Assembly: GCA_016290875.1 (NCBI GenBank)
Contig: JAEEVL010000009.1
Span: 1-64,000, forward strand
Source of the DNA: Ruminococcus sp.
Lineage (GTDB): Bacteria; Bacillota; Clostridia; Oscillospirales; Ruminococcaceae
Direction: 5' to 3'
DNA length: 64,000 nt
Under the pieces are notes generated by a model, which was not told the DNA's origin, did no database searches, and was given only the letters and a program-made list of their open reading frames with translations. Below are positions 51,648-61,250 of the stretch, in pieces. Both the position numbers and the translations under genes were made by a program. The first letter of the stretch is position 1. Every line of letters begins with the position of its first letter.

Positions 51648-52913
51648 ATGGATAACTCTGACTTATGGAAAATTGTACTCATCATATCTATGATGATATT
51701 TTCCGCTTTATTCTCAGGTACTGAGACCGCTTTTTCCAGTGTCAACAAGCTGCGTCTCAAGAACTATGAGGCACAGGGCAGCAAAAAAGCTGCCAGAGCA
51801 CTGAAACTTGCAAATCGCTTTGATGAGGTGCTCACAGCCGTTCTTATAGGCAACAATATCGTGAACATCGCGGCTTCTTCCGTCAGCACCCTGCTGTTTA
51901 TCAGCATTTTCGGCAGCAACGGTGCGGCTATCTCGACTATCGTGATAACCATACTCGTTCTGACTTTCTGTGAGGTGCTCCCGAAGTCCTACGCAAAGAA
52001 GAATGCTGAGAAGATAACGCTTGCATTCGCCGGACTTCTTACGTTTCTTATTGTAGTTTTCAAGCCGTTTGTATTTCTCCTCAACAAGCTCTCTGCGATT
52101 TTTGACCGCGGAAATAAAACTCCGAGCGTTACCGAGGACGAGCTCAAGTATATGATCGACGAGATCGAGGAAGAGGGCGTTATCGAGGAACAGGAGAGTG
52201 AACTTGTCAAGAGTGCTCTCGAATTCGATGATATTACTGTAAATGAGATACTTATTCCGCGTGTAAAAGTCATCGGCGTTGAGGTGAATTCCTCTATCGA
52301 CGAGATAAAGGAAATATTCAGCAGCGAGATGTATTCGCGTATGCCGGTCTATGAGAAGAGTCTCGATGATATTATCGGTATCATCACGAACAAGGCTTTC
52401 TTCAAGATGCTCGTTGAGGGCAGGAGCGATATACGCGGCATTATCCAGGAAGTTCCGCATATCGCCGACAGCAAGCTCATAAGCGAGGCTATGAAGGATA
52501 TGCAGCGTTCAAAGGTCCACCTCGCCGTTGTTATTGACCAGTACGGCGGTACAAAGGGTATCATCACCCTTGAAGACATCATTGAGGAGCTCGTCGGCGA
52601 GATATACGATGAAGACGACGAGATAATCGCAAATGTTGTAAAGCTCGCGGATGACCGCTATGAGGTCGCCGGTGATCTGAGCGTCAGCGATATGCTCGAA
52701 CAGATAGGGCTTGATGATGATATGGTCGATACGGAGTGTACCTCCGTCGGCGGTTGGGTGACTGATGTTATGGAACATATCCCCGATGCCGGTGAGACTG
52801 CCGAGACAGGCAGGTTCAGGCTCACGGCAAAGGAAGTCAGCGAGCAGACCGTTGATAAGGTCATAGTTGAAGTTCTTCCCGAACCTGAGTCCGATGATGA
52901 AGATGAAGAATAA
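51648..52913 (+). CDS. Hemolysin-family CNNM/CorC-type transporter
   Basis: 421 aa. DUF21 membrane domain (SALFSGTETAFSSVNKLRL; IGNNIVNIAASSVSTLLF), paired CBS domains (IPRVKVIGVEVNSSIDEI; AVVIDQYGGTKGIITLEDIIEELVGEIYDE) and a C-terminal CorC_HlyC domain. Likely a Mg2+ or other divalent cation exporter of the CNNM/MpfA family. Confidence 0.93.
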   Translation: MDNSDLWKIVLIISMMIFSALFSGTETAFSSVNKLRLKNYEAQGSKKAARALKLANRFDEVLTAVLIGNNIVNIAASSVSTLLFISIFGSNGAAISTIVITILVLTFCEVLPKSYAKKNAEKITLAFAGLLTFLIVVFKPFVFLLNKLSAIFDRGNKTPSVTEDELKYMIDEIEEEGVIEEQESELVKSALEFDDITVNEILIPRVKVIGVEVNSSIDEIKEIFSSEMYSRMPVYEKSLDDIIGIITNKAFFKMLVEGRSDIRGIIQEVPHIADSKLISEAMKDMQRSKVHLAVVIDQYGGTKGIITLEDIIEELVGEIYDEDDEIIANVVKLADDRYEVAGDLSVSDMLEQIGLDDDMVDTECTSVGGWVTDVMEHIPDAGETAETGRFRLTAKEVSEQTVDKVIVEVLPEPESDDEDEE

Positions 52914-52915
52914 GA

Positions 52916-52946
52916 AAACCGCTCCGAGAGGAGCGGTTTATTTTAT
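52916..52946 (+). terminator. Terminator
   Basis: AAACCGCTCC-GAGA-GGAGCGGTTT stem followed by ATTTTAT. Confidence 0.85.
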
Positions 52947-53062
52947 GTGTTTGAAACTGTTTTGACATCGGAGGCGTCGCAGTTAAGCTGTAACTATAAC
53001 TAAATGTAATATTTTGTTGACATTATACTAATAACGATGATATAATTTGTTAACATTTTGCA

Positions 53063-53091
53063 TTGAAAATGATTTAGCCATATGCTATAAT
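53063..53091 (+). promoter_or_regulatory. Promoter of the secreted coiled-coil protein
   Basis: TTGAAA (53063-53068), 17 nt, TATAAT (53086-53091), giving a leader of about 87 nt. Confidence 0.7.
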
Positions 53092-53184
53092 AAACATCGG
53101 GGAATTACTATTACATCCGTACCAAGCAATCAAGCGAAATCAAGAAACAAATCTATTTATCTATCAACCAAAAGGAGTATAATT

Positions 53185-53772
53185 ATGAAAACAATTAAAA
53201 GAATGATCTGTACATCTCTTGCTGCACTGACTATTGTATCCTCATCTGCTGCTGTCGTTAATTACGCAACAGATAACAACTTTAACACTTCGATCAGTGC
53301 TAATGCCGCAAATGATCCGGCTGCTCAAGCACAGGCTCTCATCAATTCGATAAACAAAAATATAGATAAAGCTAATAAAGAAATTAAGGACTGTGAGTAC
53401 CGTATCGCTTATTTGAAGAAACAGCTGAACAATGTAAACAATCAACAGGCTAAGCAAAATATAAGAGAAGAGATCGCGCGTTTGAACAACCGCATTAAGG
53501 TGCTTAAAGATTATAAAGCAAATCTCCAGAACATACTTAAAAGCTTATATTTCAAGCAGTATACCGGAAATTCTTCCTCTCTCGTTGACGCGCTGAAAGC
53601 TATAGGTGCTGGATATAGCTTCAACTACCGCAAGGAAATTGCCATAATAAACGGTATAAAAAATTACACAGGTACTGCAGCACAAAACACTAAAATGCTG
53701 AATCTTCTTAAGAAGGGTAAGCTTTTGAAACCTGACATTACAGCTGTTGTGTTCCCTGTATATCCTGCGTGA
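53185..53772 (+). CDS. Secreted coiled-coil protein, unknown
   Basis: 195 aa; ATG 53185 behind AAAGGAG. Signal peptide MKTIKRMICTSLAALTIVSSSAAV, cleavage near ISANA-AND, then a charged coiled coil (~55-125; INKNIDKANKEIKDCEYRIAYLKKQLNNV) and a Lys/Gly-rich C-terminal domain. No dockerin. Longer in-frame sequence upstream lacks a ribosome site and overlaps the promoter, so is rejected. No family recognised. Confidence 0.75.
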   Translation: MKTIKRMICTSLAALTIVSSSAAVVNYATDNNFNTSISANAANDPAAQAQALINSINKNIDKANKEIKDCEYRIAYLKKQLNNVNNQQAKQNIREEIARLNNRIKVLKDYKANLQNILKSLYFKQYTGNSSSLVDALKAIGAGYSFNYRKEIAIINGIKNYTGTAAQNTKMLNLLKKGKLLKPDITAVVFPVYPA

Positions 53773-53822
53773 TAAACTGCAGAGCTTTAGGCATTGATTA
53801 GGGGGACTTTTAGTAAAATTAT

Positions 53823-53856
53823 AAAAAGCTGTATCGTTAATACGATACAGCTTTTT
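53823..53856. terminator. Bidirectional terminator
   Basis: AAAAAGCTGTATCGT-TAAT-ACGATACAGCTTTTT, a perfect 15 bp stem between convergent genes. Confidence 0.92.
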
Positions 53857-53863
53857 CATTTTG

Positions 53864-54520
53864 TCAGAGTATTACGTAAAATACAACGTCAAATATAAGT
53901 GATAGAAGGATGTTACACCATACCACGAAGCCACCTAAAAAAGTCTTTTTCGCTTGCTTGGGATCACGCTCAATCTCCAATTTGTAGTCGTTTGTGCGCC
54001 TGACGAAAAAGTGAGTGACCGGCAGAGCTATCACAGCGAAGGCTTTCACACATATCTTGTATATGCGTTCTTTTTTCACTGACATTCTCAGTAGATCAGG
54101 AGCGGTGAATACTGTTACGCACGCGGCTACTACGCACAGGATTACAGAGAGTATCACCAGCATTCGCCAGTAGTATTCTGCGTGTTCGCGCTTAAAGTCC
54201 TTTGGAATGGCTCGGGAGGGATTTTTCGGATCGTACAGGACAGTAACGGCTTGTCCCTCTGAAAGCGCCGGATCACCTTCCTCACACTGCATATTTGTCT
54301 TGTAATCAATGCCATTAATAGTGTAATTTACCTTGATGTTATACACCTGCCCCTTGGGCTTGGGGCTGACAGCAAAACTGCCTTTGGTCATTTTGGTGAT
54401 GATGCCGGTCGTTTCCTCGGTAAGATCGAAAAGCTTTACTTTATTTTTGTACCAAAAGAGCATATACACAGCGAAAAGGATAGTGAAGACAGTGACAGAA
54501 GCATATATAATAAACAGCAT
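53864..54520 (-). CDS. DUF3592 domain membrane protein
   Basis: 218 aa. An N-terminal helix, a soluble domain with TGIITKMTKGSFAVSPKPKG and the DUF3592 motif EGQAVTVLYDPKNPSRA, then three more hydrophobic helices. Monocistronic. Function unknown. Confidence 0.8.
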   Translation of the reverse strand: MLFIIYASVTVFTILFAVYMLFWYKNKVKLFDLTEETTGIITKMTKGSFAVSPKPKGQVYNIKVNYTINGIDYKTNMQCEEGDPALSEGQAVTVLYDPKNPSRAIPKDFKREHAEYYWRMLVILSVILCVVAACVTVFTAPDLLRMSVKKERIYKICVKAFAVIALPVTHFFVRRTNDYKLEIERDPKQAKKTFLGGFVVWCNILLSLIFDVVFYVIL

Positions 54521-54539
54521 AGCCTTATACCTCTTTATA

Positions 54540-54572
54540 ACAAGGGACTGCCGCGAAGAGCGACAGTCCCGT
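54540..54572 (-). terminator. Terminator of pckG
   Basis: GGGACTG...CAGTCCC stem with inner GCGG/TCGC pairing, just downstream of pckG. The minus-strand T-run is weak. Confidence 0.65.
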
Positions 54573-54599
54573 TATGTTTATTCGTTTGTGCAATTAAGA

Positions 54600-56417
54600 T
54601 TACTTGTTGAGGTTAGCCTCGATCATGTCGAGCTCATCGTAGAGAGCCTGAGGGATGTTACCGCCCTTAGCCTTGATGTCCTCGTTGTAGTATCTTCTCA
54701 TCTCAGCGATTTCCTTCTTCCACTCGTCCTTGTTTACTGTAAGGAGCATTTCGAGTGCGGAAGGTGAAACCTCGTCCTCGATACCCTTGAGGTTGATATC
54801 CTCAGCCTTTGGAAGGAATCCGATAGGAGTCTCAACAGCGTCAACTTCGCCGTCAACTCTCTTGATGATCCAGTCGAGAACTCTCATATTGTCGCCGAAA
54901 CCGGGCCAGAGGAAGTTGCCTTCGTCGTCTGTTCTGAACCAGTTTACGTTGAAGATCTTAGGAGCCTTGCTTCCGAGTCTTGCGCCCATTTCGAGCCAGT
55001 GTGCCCAGTAGTCACCTACGTTGTAGCCGATGAAGGGCTTCATAGCCATAGGATCGTGACGGAGAACGCCTACTGCACCTGTTGCAGCTGCAGTTGTCTC
55101 AGAAGAAACAGCAGATCCGATGTATGTACCGTGTGTCCAGTCGAATGACTGATATACGAGGGGAGCAGTTGTAGCACGTCTGCCGCCGAAGATGATAGCA
55201 GATACCGGTACACCCTCAGGATTGTTGAACTCAGGTGAGATGCAGGGGCAGTTCTGAGCGGGAGCTGTGAATCTTGAGTTGGGGTGAGCAAGCTTCTTGC
55301 CCTCAGCTGTCCAAGCTTCACCGTCGCACTTGATACCTGTCCACTCTGTTGCATCCTTAGGCGGATTCTCGTTGAGCTTCTCCCACCAAACTGTGTTGTC
55401 TGAGTTGTCAAGAGCAACGTTTGTGAAGATAGCGCCGTTCTTTGTGCAAGCGAGAGCGTTGTAGTTGGACTTAGCGTTTGTTCCGGGAGCAACGCCGAAG
55501 AAACCGTTCTCAGGGTTGATAGCGTAGAGTCTGCCGTCCTTGCCGGGCTTCATCCAAGCGATATCGTCACCAACTGTGAAGATCTCGTAGCCGTCCTTCT
55601 TATATCCCTCCGGAGGAATGAGCATAGCGAGGTTTGTCTTACCGCAAGCTGACGGGAATGCAGCTGTGATATACTTGATCTCGCCGTTGGGCTTCTTAAC
55701 ACCGAGGATGAGCATGTGCTCAGCCATCCAAGCCTCGTTCTTACCCTGGAATGAAGCGATACGGAGTGCGAAGCACTTCTTGCCGAGGAGAACGTTTCCG
55801 CCGTAAGCAGAGTTGATAGACCAGATTGTATTCTCCTCAGGGAACTGAACGATGTATCTCTTCTCAGGATCAACGTCAGCCTTGGAGTGGAGACCTCTTA
55901 CGAAATCGTCGGAAGTATCACCGAGATTCTCGAAAGCCTGCTTGCCCATACGTGTCATGATATTCATATTGAGAACAACGTAGATTGAGTCAGTTACCTC
56001 AACGCCTACCTTAGCGAGAGGAGAACCGATCGGTCCCATGGAGTAAGGGATAACATACATTGTTCTTCCCTTCATAACGCCGTCGTACATAGGTGTGAGA
56101 AGAGCCTTCATCTCATCGGGAGCCATCCAGTTGTTTGTAGGACCTGCGCCCTTCTTTTCCTTAGAGCAGATGAATGTTCTGTCCTCAACACGAGCAACGT
56201 CGTTAGCGCGTGTTCTGTGGTAGAGACAATTGGGGTATTTCTCAGGGTTGAGCTTATACATTTTGTCCCAGCTGTCATCGGGGAGGGAAGTAACCTCTTC
56301 GATAAGAGCGTCGAGCTGCTCCTTTGAGCCGTCGATCCATACGACCTTCTCGGGCTTACAGAGAGCTACCATCTCGTCTACCCACTTTAATACGTTGGGA
56401 TTTTTTGTCAATGACAT
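54600..56417 (-). CDS. pckG: Phosphoenolpyruvate carboxykinase (GTP)
   Basis: 605 aa, the length of GTP-dependent enzymes. VWIDGSKEQ, RTMYVIPYSMGPIGSP, P-loop FPSACGKTN with the hyper-reactive Cys, GDDIAWMKPG, and the GTP-specific NWFRTDDEG / FLWPGFGDN region. In rumen fibre degraders it fixes CO2 (PEP to oxaloacetate) on the route to succinate. Strong promoter; monocistronic. Confidence 0.96.
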   Translation of the reverse strand: MSLTKNPNVLKWVDEMVALCKPEKVVWIDGSKEQLDALIEEVTSLPDDSWDKMYKLNPEKYPNCLYHRTRANDVARVEDRTFICSKEKKGAGPTNNWMAPDEMKALLTPMYDGVMKGRTMYVIPYSMGPIGSPLAKVGVEVTDSIYVVLNMNIMTRMGKQAFENLGDTSDDFVRGLHSKADVDPEKRYIVQFPEENTIWSINSAYGGNVLLGKKCFALRIASFQGKNEAWMAEHMLILGVKKPNGEIKYITAAFPSACGKTNLAMLIPPEGYKKDGYEIFTVGDDIAWMKPGKDGRLYAINPENGFFGVAPGTNAKSNYNALACTKNGAIFTNVALDNSDNTVWWEKLNENPPKDATEWTGIKCDGEAWTAEGKKLAHPNSRFTAPAQNCPCISPEFNNPEGVPVSAIIFGGRRATTAPLVYQSFDWTHGTYIGSAVSSETTAAATGAVGVLRHDPMAMKPFIGYNVGDYWAHWLEMGARLGSKAPKIFNVNWFRTDDEGNFLWPGFGDNMRVLDWIIKRVDGEVDAVETPIGFLPKAEDINLKGIEDEVSPSALEMLLTVNKDEWKKEIAEMRRYYNEDIKAKGGNIPQALYDELDMIEANLNK

Positions 56418-56509
56418 TGTATTATACCTCCTAAAAGTTTATCATATAGAATGCAGGCGTTTCCGCACTGCGAATACAACTGAAAAAACTCAATCGTACC
56501 TCAAATATT

Positions 56510-56538
56510 ATTATATTATATTTTTGTCAAACTGTCAA
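56510..56538 (-). promoter_or_regulatory. Promoter of pckG
   Basis: On the minus strand: TTGACA (56538-56533), 17 nt, TATAAT (56515-56510). A consensus promoter with a ~85 nt leader. Confidence 0.85.
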
Positions 56539-56691
56539 TAGCACCGGGACGGATAAAAACGGAATAACGGTATTGCAGTAATAATATGGCGTGGAATGCA
56601 GTTGCGTTCGTGCAACCTGCGGAAAAAAGCGGACTTTTATCATAAATTGCGGACGAATACGTAAATTTTATGTTAAAGCGCAACAAACTAC

Positions 56692-56720
56692 TTGAAAAGT
56701 CTGCTGTAAAATGCTATGAT
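56692..56720 (+). promoter_or_regulatory. Promoter of the GtrA/dusB operon
   Basis: TTGAAA (56692-56697), 17 nt, TATGAT (56715-56720). Confidence 0.7.
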
Positions 56721-56768
56721 AATAATGTCGGCCTGTTGGCCAGATCAAGAAAAAGAAAGGATATAACT

Positions 56769-57272
56769 ATGCAGAAACTTATAAGGGCGATCGTAAATGT
56801 TTTCCCTAAACCAATTCGCGATCTATATTATAAATATGAAGAGAAGTGGCTTTACCTGTTCTTCGGAGTCCTGACAACTGCTGTCAGCTTTATCTCGGCA
56901 GGCATAGCCAAGAACCTCCTCGAGAGTGCCGGCATGGGCAAGGATGCCGTGTCGAACCTCAGTACCTTTATCTCATGGATATGCGCAGTAACATTCGCAT
57001 ATGTCACAAACAGACTGTGGGTGTTCGAGTCGAAGGCAAAGGGAGCAAAGGAACTCGCTGCTGAGGCTGCTTCTTTCTACGGCGGAAGAGTGTTCACGCT
57101 CCTTGCTGAAATGGCTATAATGTGGCTCGGCTACTCACTCATAGGTATTAACTACTGGGTGACAAAGATTGCTGCAAATGTTATTGTGCTCATCCTGAAT
57201 TATGTCATAAGCAAGCTTTTCGTCTTCAAAGACAAGACCGGCAGCAAGCCTGCGGAGAGCACGAATGACTGA
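56769..57272 (+). CDS. GtrA family membrane protein
   Basis: 167 aa; ATG 56769 behind GAAAGGA. Four hydrophobic helices with YLFFGVLTTAVSFIS, FAYVTNRLWVFES and VILNYVISKLFVFKD, the paired GtrA motifs. Likely flips or supports a lipid-linked sugar for envelope glycosylation. Overlaps dusB by 8 nt. Confidence 0.9.
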   Translation: MQKLIRAIVNVFPKPIRDLYYKYEEKWLYLFFGVLTTAVSFISAGIAKNLLESAGMGKDAVSNLSTFISWICAVTFAYVTNRLWVFESKAKGAKELAAEAASFYGGRVFTLLAEMAIMWLGYSLIGINYWVTKIAANVIVLILNYVISKLFVFKDKTGSKPAESTND

Positions 57273-58263
57273 GAAGGTGAACATAGGCGGAGTTGAGATA
57301 GCAAAGACGGCGGCTCTTGCGCCTATGGCGGGTGTCGCTGACAGAGCTTACCGCCTGATGTGCAGGAAGTACGGTGCGGCTTACGTTGTGAGCGAAATGG
57401 TCTCGGCGAAAGGTATTTGTTACAGCGACAGAAAGACTGCCGAGCTGTGTACCGTCACCGATGAAGAGCGTCCTATGGGGATCCAGCTGTTCGGCAGCGA
57501 GCCTGATTTCATGGCAAAGGCTGTCGGGATAGTAAAGGATTATTCACCTGATATAATAGACATAAACATGGGATGCCCTGTGCCGAAAGTAGTTGGCACA
57601 GGGGCTGGTTCGGCACTGATGAAAGACGTAAAGCTTGCGGCTGAGGTATGCGGTGCAGCTGTTAAGGCTGCCGGTGATACTCCGGTCACGGTCAAGATAA
57701 GGAGCGGCTGGTCCGGCGATACTGTCAATGCTGTTGAAATGGCGAAGGCGCTTGAAGCTGCAGGAGCTGCTGCGATAGCTGTCCACGGCCGGACGAGAGA
57801 TCAGTTTTACAGCGGCGAAGCAGATATAGATATAATACGCCGCGTGAAAGAAGCTGTTAGTGTTCCGGTAATAGGAAACGGTGACATAACCAATCTTGAT
57901 TCGTGCCTGCGTATGTATAACGAAACCGGCTGTGATCTTGTAATGATCGGCAGAGGAAGCTACGGAAACCCGTTCGTTTTCGATGAGATAGCTGCTCATT
58001 TTGACGGCAGGGAATACGTTCCGCCGTCACTTGAGGAAAAGATGTCGGTAATGCTTGAACACATCAGACTCATGCTCAGTCTCAGCGAAAAAAACGAGGA
58101 GCTTGCTATGCACGAAGCGCGTAAACACGCCGCCTGGTACATGAACGGTTACTACGGTTCAGCCAAGTTCAGAGGTCGCTGTTATCAGCTTTCTTCCTAT
58201 GCTGAAGCAGAAGCTTTAGCCGAAGAATTTGTGACTTTGCAGCATTCTCGGGGAAAGTTGTGA
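57265..58263 (+). CDS. dusB: tRNA-dihydrouridine synthase
   Basis: 332 aa. TIM-barrel flavoenzyme motifs: LAPMAGVADRAYR, NMGCPVPKV (catalytic Cys), VKIRSGW, HGRTRDQFYSGEAD, GNGDI and MIGRGSYGNPF. DusB-type length. Reduces uridine in the tRNA D-loop. Confidence 0.94.
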   Translation: MTEKVNIGGVEIAKTAALAPMAGVADRAYRLMCRKYGAAYVVSEMVSAKGICYSDRKTAELCTVTDEERPMGIQLFGSEPDFMAKAVGIVKDYSPDIIDINMGCPVPKVVGTGAGSALMKDVKLAAEVCGAAVKAAGDTPVTVKIRSGWSGDTVNAVEMAKALEAAGAAAIAVHGRTRDQFYSGEADIDIIRRVKEAVSVPVIGNGDITNLDSCLRMYNETGCDLVMIGRGSYGNPFVFDEIAAHFDGREYVPPSLEEKMSVMLEHIRLMLSLSEKNEELAMHEARKHAAWYMNGYYGSAKFRGRCYQLSSYAEAEALAEEFVTLQHSRGKL

Positions 58264-58431
58264 GCATATTGCACAAAAATGGTTTAAAAATTTCGTTTAA
58301 TTGCCCAAACGGAGCGTAAATGATAAGACTTGAAACCTTGATTTGGCTTAGATACGCGGTTTCAGAGATTTTACACTACAGTTAAAAATAAAACTGAAAG
58401 TAATCTCAAGCGGTTTTGATACAATTGGTAA

Positions 58432-58460
58432 TTGAAATATTAGAAATAATATGTTATAAT
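58432..58460 (+). promoter_or_regulatory. Promoter of the CapA-like gene
   Basis: TTGAAA (58432-58437), 17 nt, TATAAT (58455-58460). Confidence 0.75.
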
Positions 58461-58502
58461 AATGCTACGGCGTAGTGTATGCCGTAAGAACAGGAGATAT
58501 TA

Positions 58503-59804
58503 ATGAAACTCAGAAACATTAAAACTATCGCACTGTGCAGCGTTCTTGCAGTGTTCTCTGCCTTTAGCACAGGCTGCGGAGGTATGCGTACTATTGCGAA
58601 TACCAGTGATGCGGGAACTTCTTCAGAGGCTGCTTCCGGCGATAATACCGCTTCCGGCGAAGATGGTTCCGGAACCGGTGAAGCTGTTCAGACAGAATCC
58701 ACAACAGAGCCTGAGGCTACGGAAAAGCGTGTTCACGTTGTTGCTGCCGGTGACAATCTGATACACTATTCTGTATACAAGAATGCAGAGGCTCTTGCAG
58801 GCGGACAGGGCTACGATTTCAAGCCTATGTACGAAAATATGCGATATATCGTCGAAAGTGCGGATGTTGCCATACTCAACCAGGAGACTATAATCTCTCA
58901 GAGCAACGAGATCCGCGGAGCTAACGGCGGCGCGCTTTTGTTCAATTCGCCGGTGGAGGTCGCTGACGCGGTCATCGACCTTGGTTTTGATGTTTTTACT
59001 ATGGCAAACAATCACCTCCTTGACTGCGGAACGCAGGGACTGGAGGAATCCATAAAGTTCTGGAATATGAAGGCTGAGTCGAACGACATAACGACTCTTG
59101 GTGCTTACCTCAATGAAGAGGATGCCAACCGCATCCGCGTTCGTGAGGTTAATGGAGTTAAGATCGCATTCCTTGCATATGCAGAACACATAAACGGTTT
59201 TGAGCAGCAGCTTGTTGGTTCTCAGCTGAGAGTTATAATGAATGAAGAAGAAGACGTCATCGAGAGGCAGATCAAAGAGGCAAAGGAGATCGCAGATGTC
59301 GTTATCGTATCAGCTCACTGGGGCACTGAGGATACCAACATTGTAAGAGATGACGTAAAGGTGCTGGCTCAGAAAATGGTAAACTGGGGCGCTGATGTTA
59401 TTCTCGGCTGCCACACTCATACAGCAGAGACTATGGAATGGCTCACAAGAGACGACGGCTCGAAGGGCTTTGTATTCTACTCGATGGGCAATTTCATATG
59501 TGCTCAGACAGATAACTTCAATGTTGTCGGTGAGATCCCAGATTTTGACATCGTTGTCAACGATGTGACCAAGGAAGTTAAACTCGAAGATGTAGGAGTT
59601 ATCCCGCATATCATCCACTACGAGGCTCCTTCCTTCAACAACCTTAAGCTTTATCCGTACAGCAAATATACTCCCGAGCTCGCAGCTGTTCACGGACTGC
59701 CGACAGCAGTACCGAGAGGCACTTATACAGACTTCGGCTGGGATGTAATAAATCAGATAATTGACGCTGCAATTCCAAAGGAATTTCAGAAGTTGGATAA
59801 ATGA
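58503..59804 (+). CDS. CapA-family lipoprotein (PGA_cap metallophosphoesterase-like)
   Basis: 433 aa. Lipobox FSTGCGG, a Ser/Thr/Glu-rich linker (to ~75), then the CapA fold: AAGDNLIHY, NQETIIS, ANNHLLDCGTQG, VSAHWGTEDT and GCHTHTAETMEW, with metal-site residues intact. Usually linked to polyglutamate or other surface polymers. It lies just upstream of the scaffoldin cluster but has its own promoter. Confidence 0.9.
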   Translation: MKLRNIKTIALCSVLAVFSAFSTGCGGMRTIANTSDAGTSSEAASGDNTASGEDGSGTGEAVQTESTTEPEATEKRVHVVAAGDNLIHYSVYKNAEALAGGQGYDFKPMYENMRYIVESADVAILNQETIISQSNEIRGANGGALLFNSPVEVADAVIDLGFDVFTMANNHLLDCGTQGLEESIKFWNMKAESNDITTLGAYLNEEDANRIRVREVNGVKIAFLAYAEHINGFEQQLVGSQLRVIMNEEEDVIERQIKEAKEIADVVIVSAHWGTEDTNIVRDDVKVLAQKMVNWGADVILGCHTHTAETMEWLTRDDGSKGFVFYSMGNFICAQTDNFNVVGEIPDFDIVVNDVTKEVKLEDVGVIPHIIHYEAPSFNNLKLYPYSKYTPELAAVHGLPTAVPRGTYTDFGWDVINQIIDAAIPKEFQKLDK

Positions 59805-59932
59805 TATAAGTAGTTCAAAAAATCGTCACAAACGGCTTCTTTTCCACTTCTTGCGCAAAAAGTCCGATTGTGCAAACCGTGCAAAAATCGCTTTAGCCGT
59901 TTATATAAAATACCAAAAACGAAACAAACCTA

Positions 59933-59961
59933 TTTACTTTTTTTTCGGGCTGTTATATAAT
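59933..59961 (+). promoter_or_regulatory. Promoter of the scaffoldin leader
   Basis: TTTACT (59933-59938), 17 nt, TATAAT (59956-59961). Transcription would begin near 59968, 330 nt before scaC. Confidence 0.75.
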
Positions 59962-59967
59962 GAAATC

Positions 59968-60297
59968 AAGAATATAAATATAGATACTGGGATTATTAGT
60001 CTCATCATGGCAGTATGATGTGTCTCGCACAGCTTTGTGCAGAGTACAGTTGGTGCGGACAGTTATGCCCTGAGGGTATGTACATATACCCTTATTGGGG
60101 TGCGTCTGTTCTGCTGCGCTTTTTGCTGTGCCTGTGGCATGGCGGATGCAGACCTGTACTGTGCACAAGGACCGCATTAGGCGGTTCTCGTGGTGTGTGC
60201 CGTTGGGGAACCTTTCTCAATGGGGTAAGACAGATATAATCAAAGGGGCGACCGTTCCTTTGTTATATAACATTATTAAAGAAGGAGGAAAATTCAA
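59968..60297 (+). ncRNA. Structured leader RNA upstream of scaC
   Basis: Long-range helix: 60033-60049 (CTTTGTGCAGAGTACAG) with 60154-60169 (CTGTACTGTGCACAAG). Inside are a GGGTAT/ATACCC hairpin nested in GCCC/GGGG (60067-60100). Downstream are ACCGC/GCGGT (60171-60186) and CCGTTG/CAATGG hairpins, and CAAAGG/CCTTTG (60241-60262). A local hairpin GCACA-GCTT-TGTGC (60027-60040) competes with the long helix, as in switching leaders. No U-run terminator; scaC's AAGGAGG follows. Not matched to a known RNA family from memory. Confidence 0.5.
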
Positions 60298-61149
60298 ATG
60301 AAGACAAAAAAGATAGTCGTAGGAGCTATCGCCGCTTCAATGCTTTCACTTTCAGTATGCTCAATTGCACCGGTTGCTTCCGCAGCTGACGATTATGTGC
60401 AGATTTCCGCCAGCAAGGTTACCGCTGAGGCAGGTGAGACTTTCGAGGTGTCAGTATCCCTATCCGACATACCTTCTACAGGTATCGCAGGCGTTGATGT
60501 AGCAGTTAAGTATGACAAGTCAATCCTTACTGTTACAAGTGTGGAGGCTGGACCTATCACCAAGACAGGAGCAGAGAGCAAAGATCCGTCAGTTACATCT
60601 GACACTCCCGTATTCGATTACGAAATTTTACAGAGCGAAGGTATGGTAGACCTTATGTGGGCTACTATGGTAGACGACTCCAGCTACTGGATCAAGTCCG
60701 ATGGTGTATTCTGCACTATCAAGGGAACTGTTTCCAGCAATGCTAAGGACGGAGATTCTTCTGATATCAGCTTTGTACCTACAAGCAGAAGTGAAAATAC
60801 TGAATCGGACGCTCAGAACAGCGAAATAAGCATCGGCTATCTGGATAGTTCTAACAAGTCAGTTGCTTACACAGTTAAGACTACATCAGGTTCTGTAACA
60901 GTAGGAAGCGGAACACTCCAGCCTACAAAGCAGGGCGACGCTAACTGTGACGGTGATGTAAACATCGCTGACTGTGTTCTCGTAATGCAGGTTTCAACTA
61001 ACCCCGATAAGTATGCTCAGGGAAAATCTTCCTACAGCATCACAGCTCAGGGCGAAGTTAACGCTGACGTAGACGGCAAGAAGGGCCTTTCTAACTCAGA
61101 TGCTCTTCTCATCCAGAAGTTCAAGCTCGGTCTTATAACAAAGTTTTGA
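60298..61149 (+). CDS. scaC: ScaC-like adaptor scaffoldin (cohesin + dockerin)
   Basis: 283 aa. Signal peptide to ~29 (VASAADD), one cohesin (~33-203; VSLSDIPSTGIAGVDVAVKYD, MVDLMWATMVDD) and a C-terminal dockerin (~213-283) with calcium loops DANCDGDVNIADCVLVMQ and NADVDGKKGLSNSDALLIQK. In R. flavefaciens ScaC's dockerin docks on ScaA cohesins and its own cohesin recruits a different enzyme set. First of the sca genes here; ribosome site AAGGAGG. Confidence 0.88.
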   Translation: MKTKKIVVGAIAASMLSLSVCSIAPVASAADDYVQISASKVTAEAGETFEVSVSLSDIPSTGIAGVDVAVKYDKSILTVTSVEAGPITKTGAESKDPSVTSDTPVFDYEILQSEGMVDLMWATMVDDSSYWIKSDGVFCTIKGTVSSNAKDGDSSDISFVPTSRSENTESDAQNSEISIGYLDSSNKSVAYTVKTTSGSVTVGSGTLQPTKQGDANCDGDVNIADCVLVMQVSTNPDKYAQGKSSYSITAQGEVNADVDGKKGLSNSDALLIQKFKLGLITKF

Positions 61150-61250
61150 TTCCATGATTATCTGATTTGTCCCCCTTACAAAGGAATACAAACCTAATTT
61201 GACTTAGTTTAGTAATAGGCTTTAAAACCTAAAGAAAGGAATTATTACAG

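Noticed and set aside
60015..60239. Small Cys/Trp-rich ORF in the scaC leader
   Set aside because: No ribosome site, and the frame coincides with strongly paired RNA; more likely noncoding.
59968..60297. 6S RNA, SRP RNA or RNase P RNA
   Set aside because: None of the conserved core sequences of these RNAs could be recognised, and there is no terminator before scaC.
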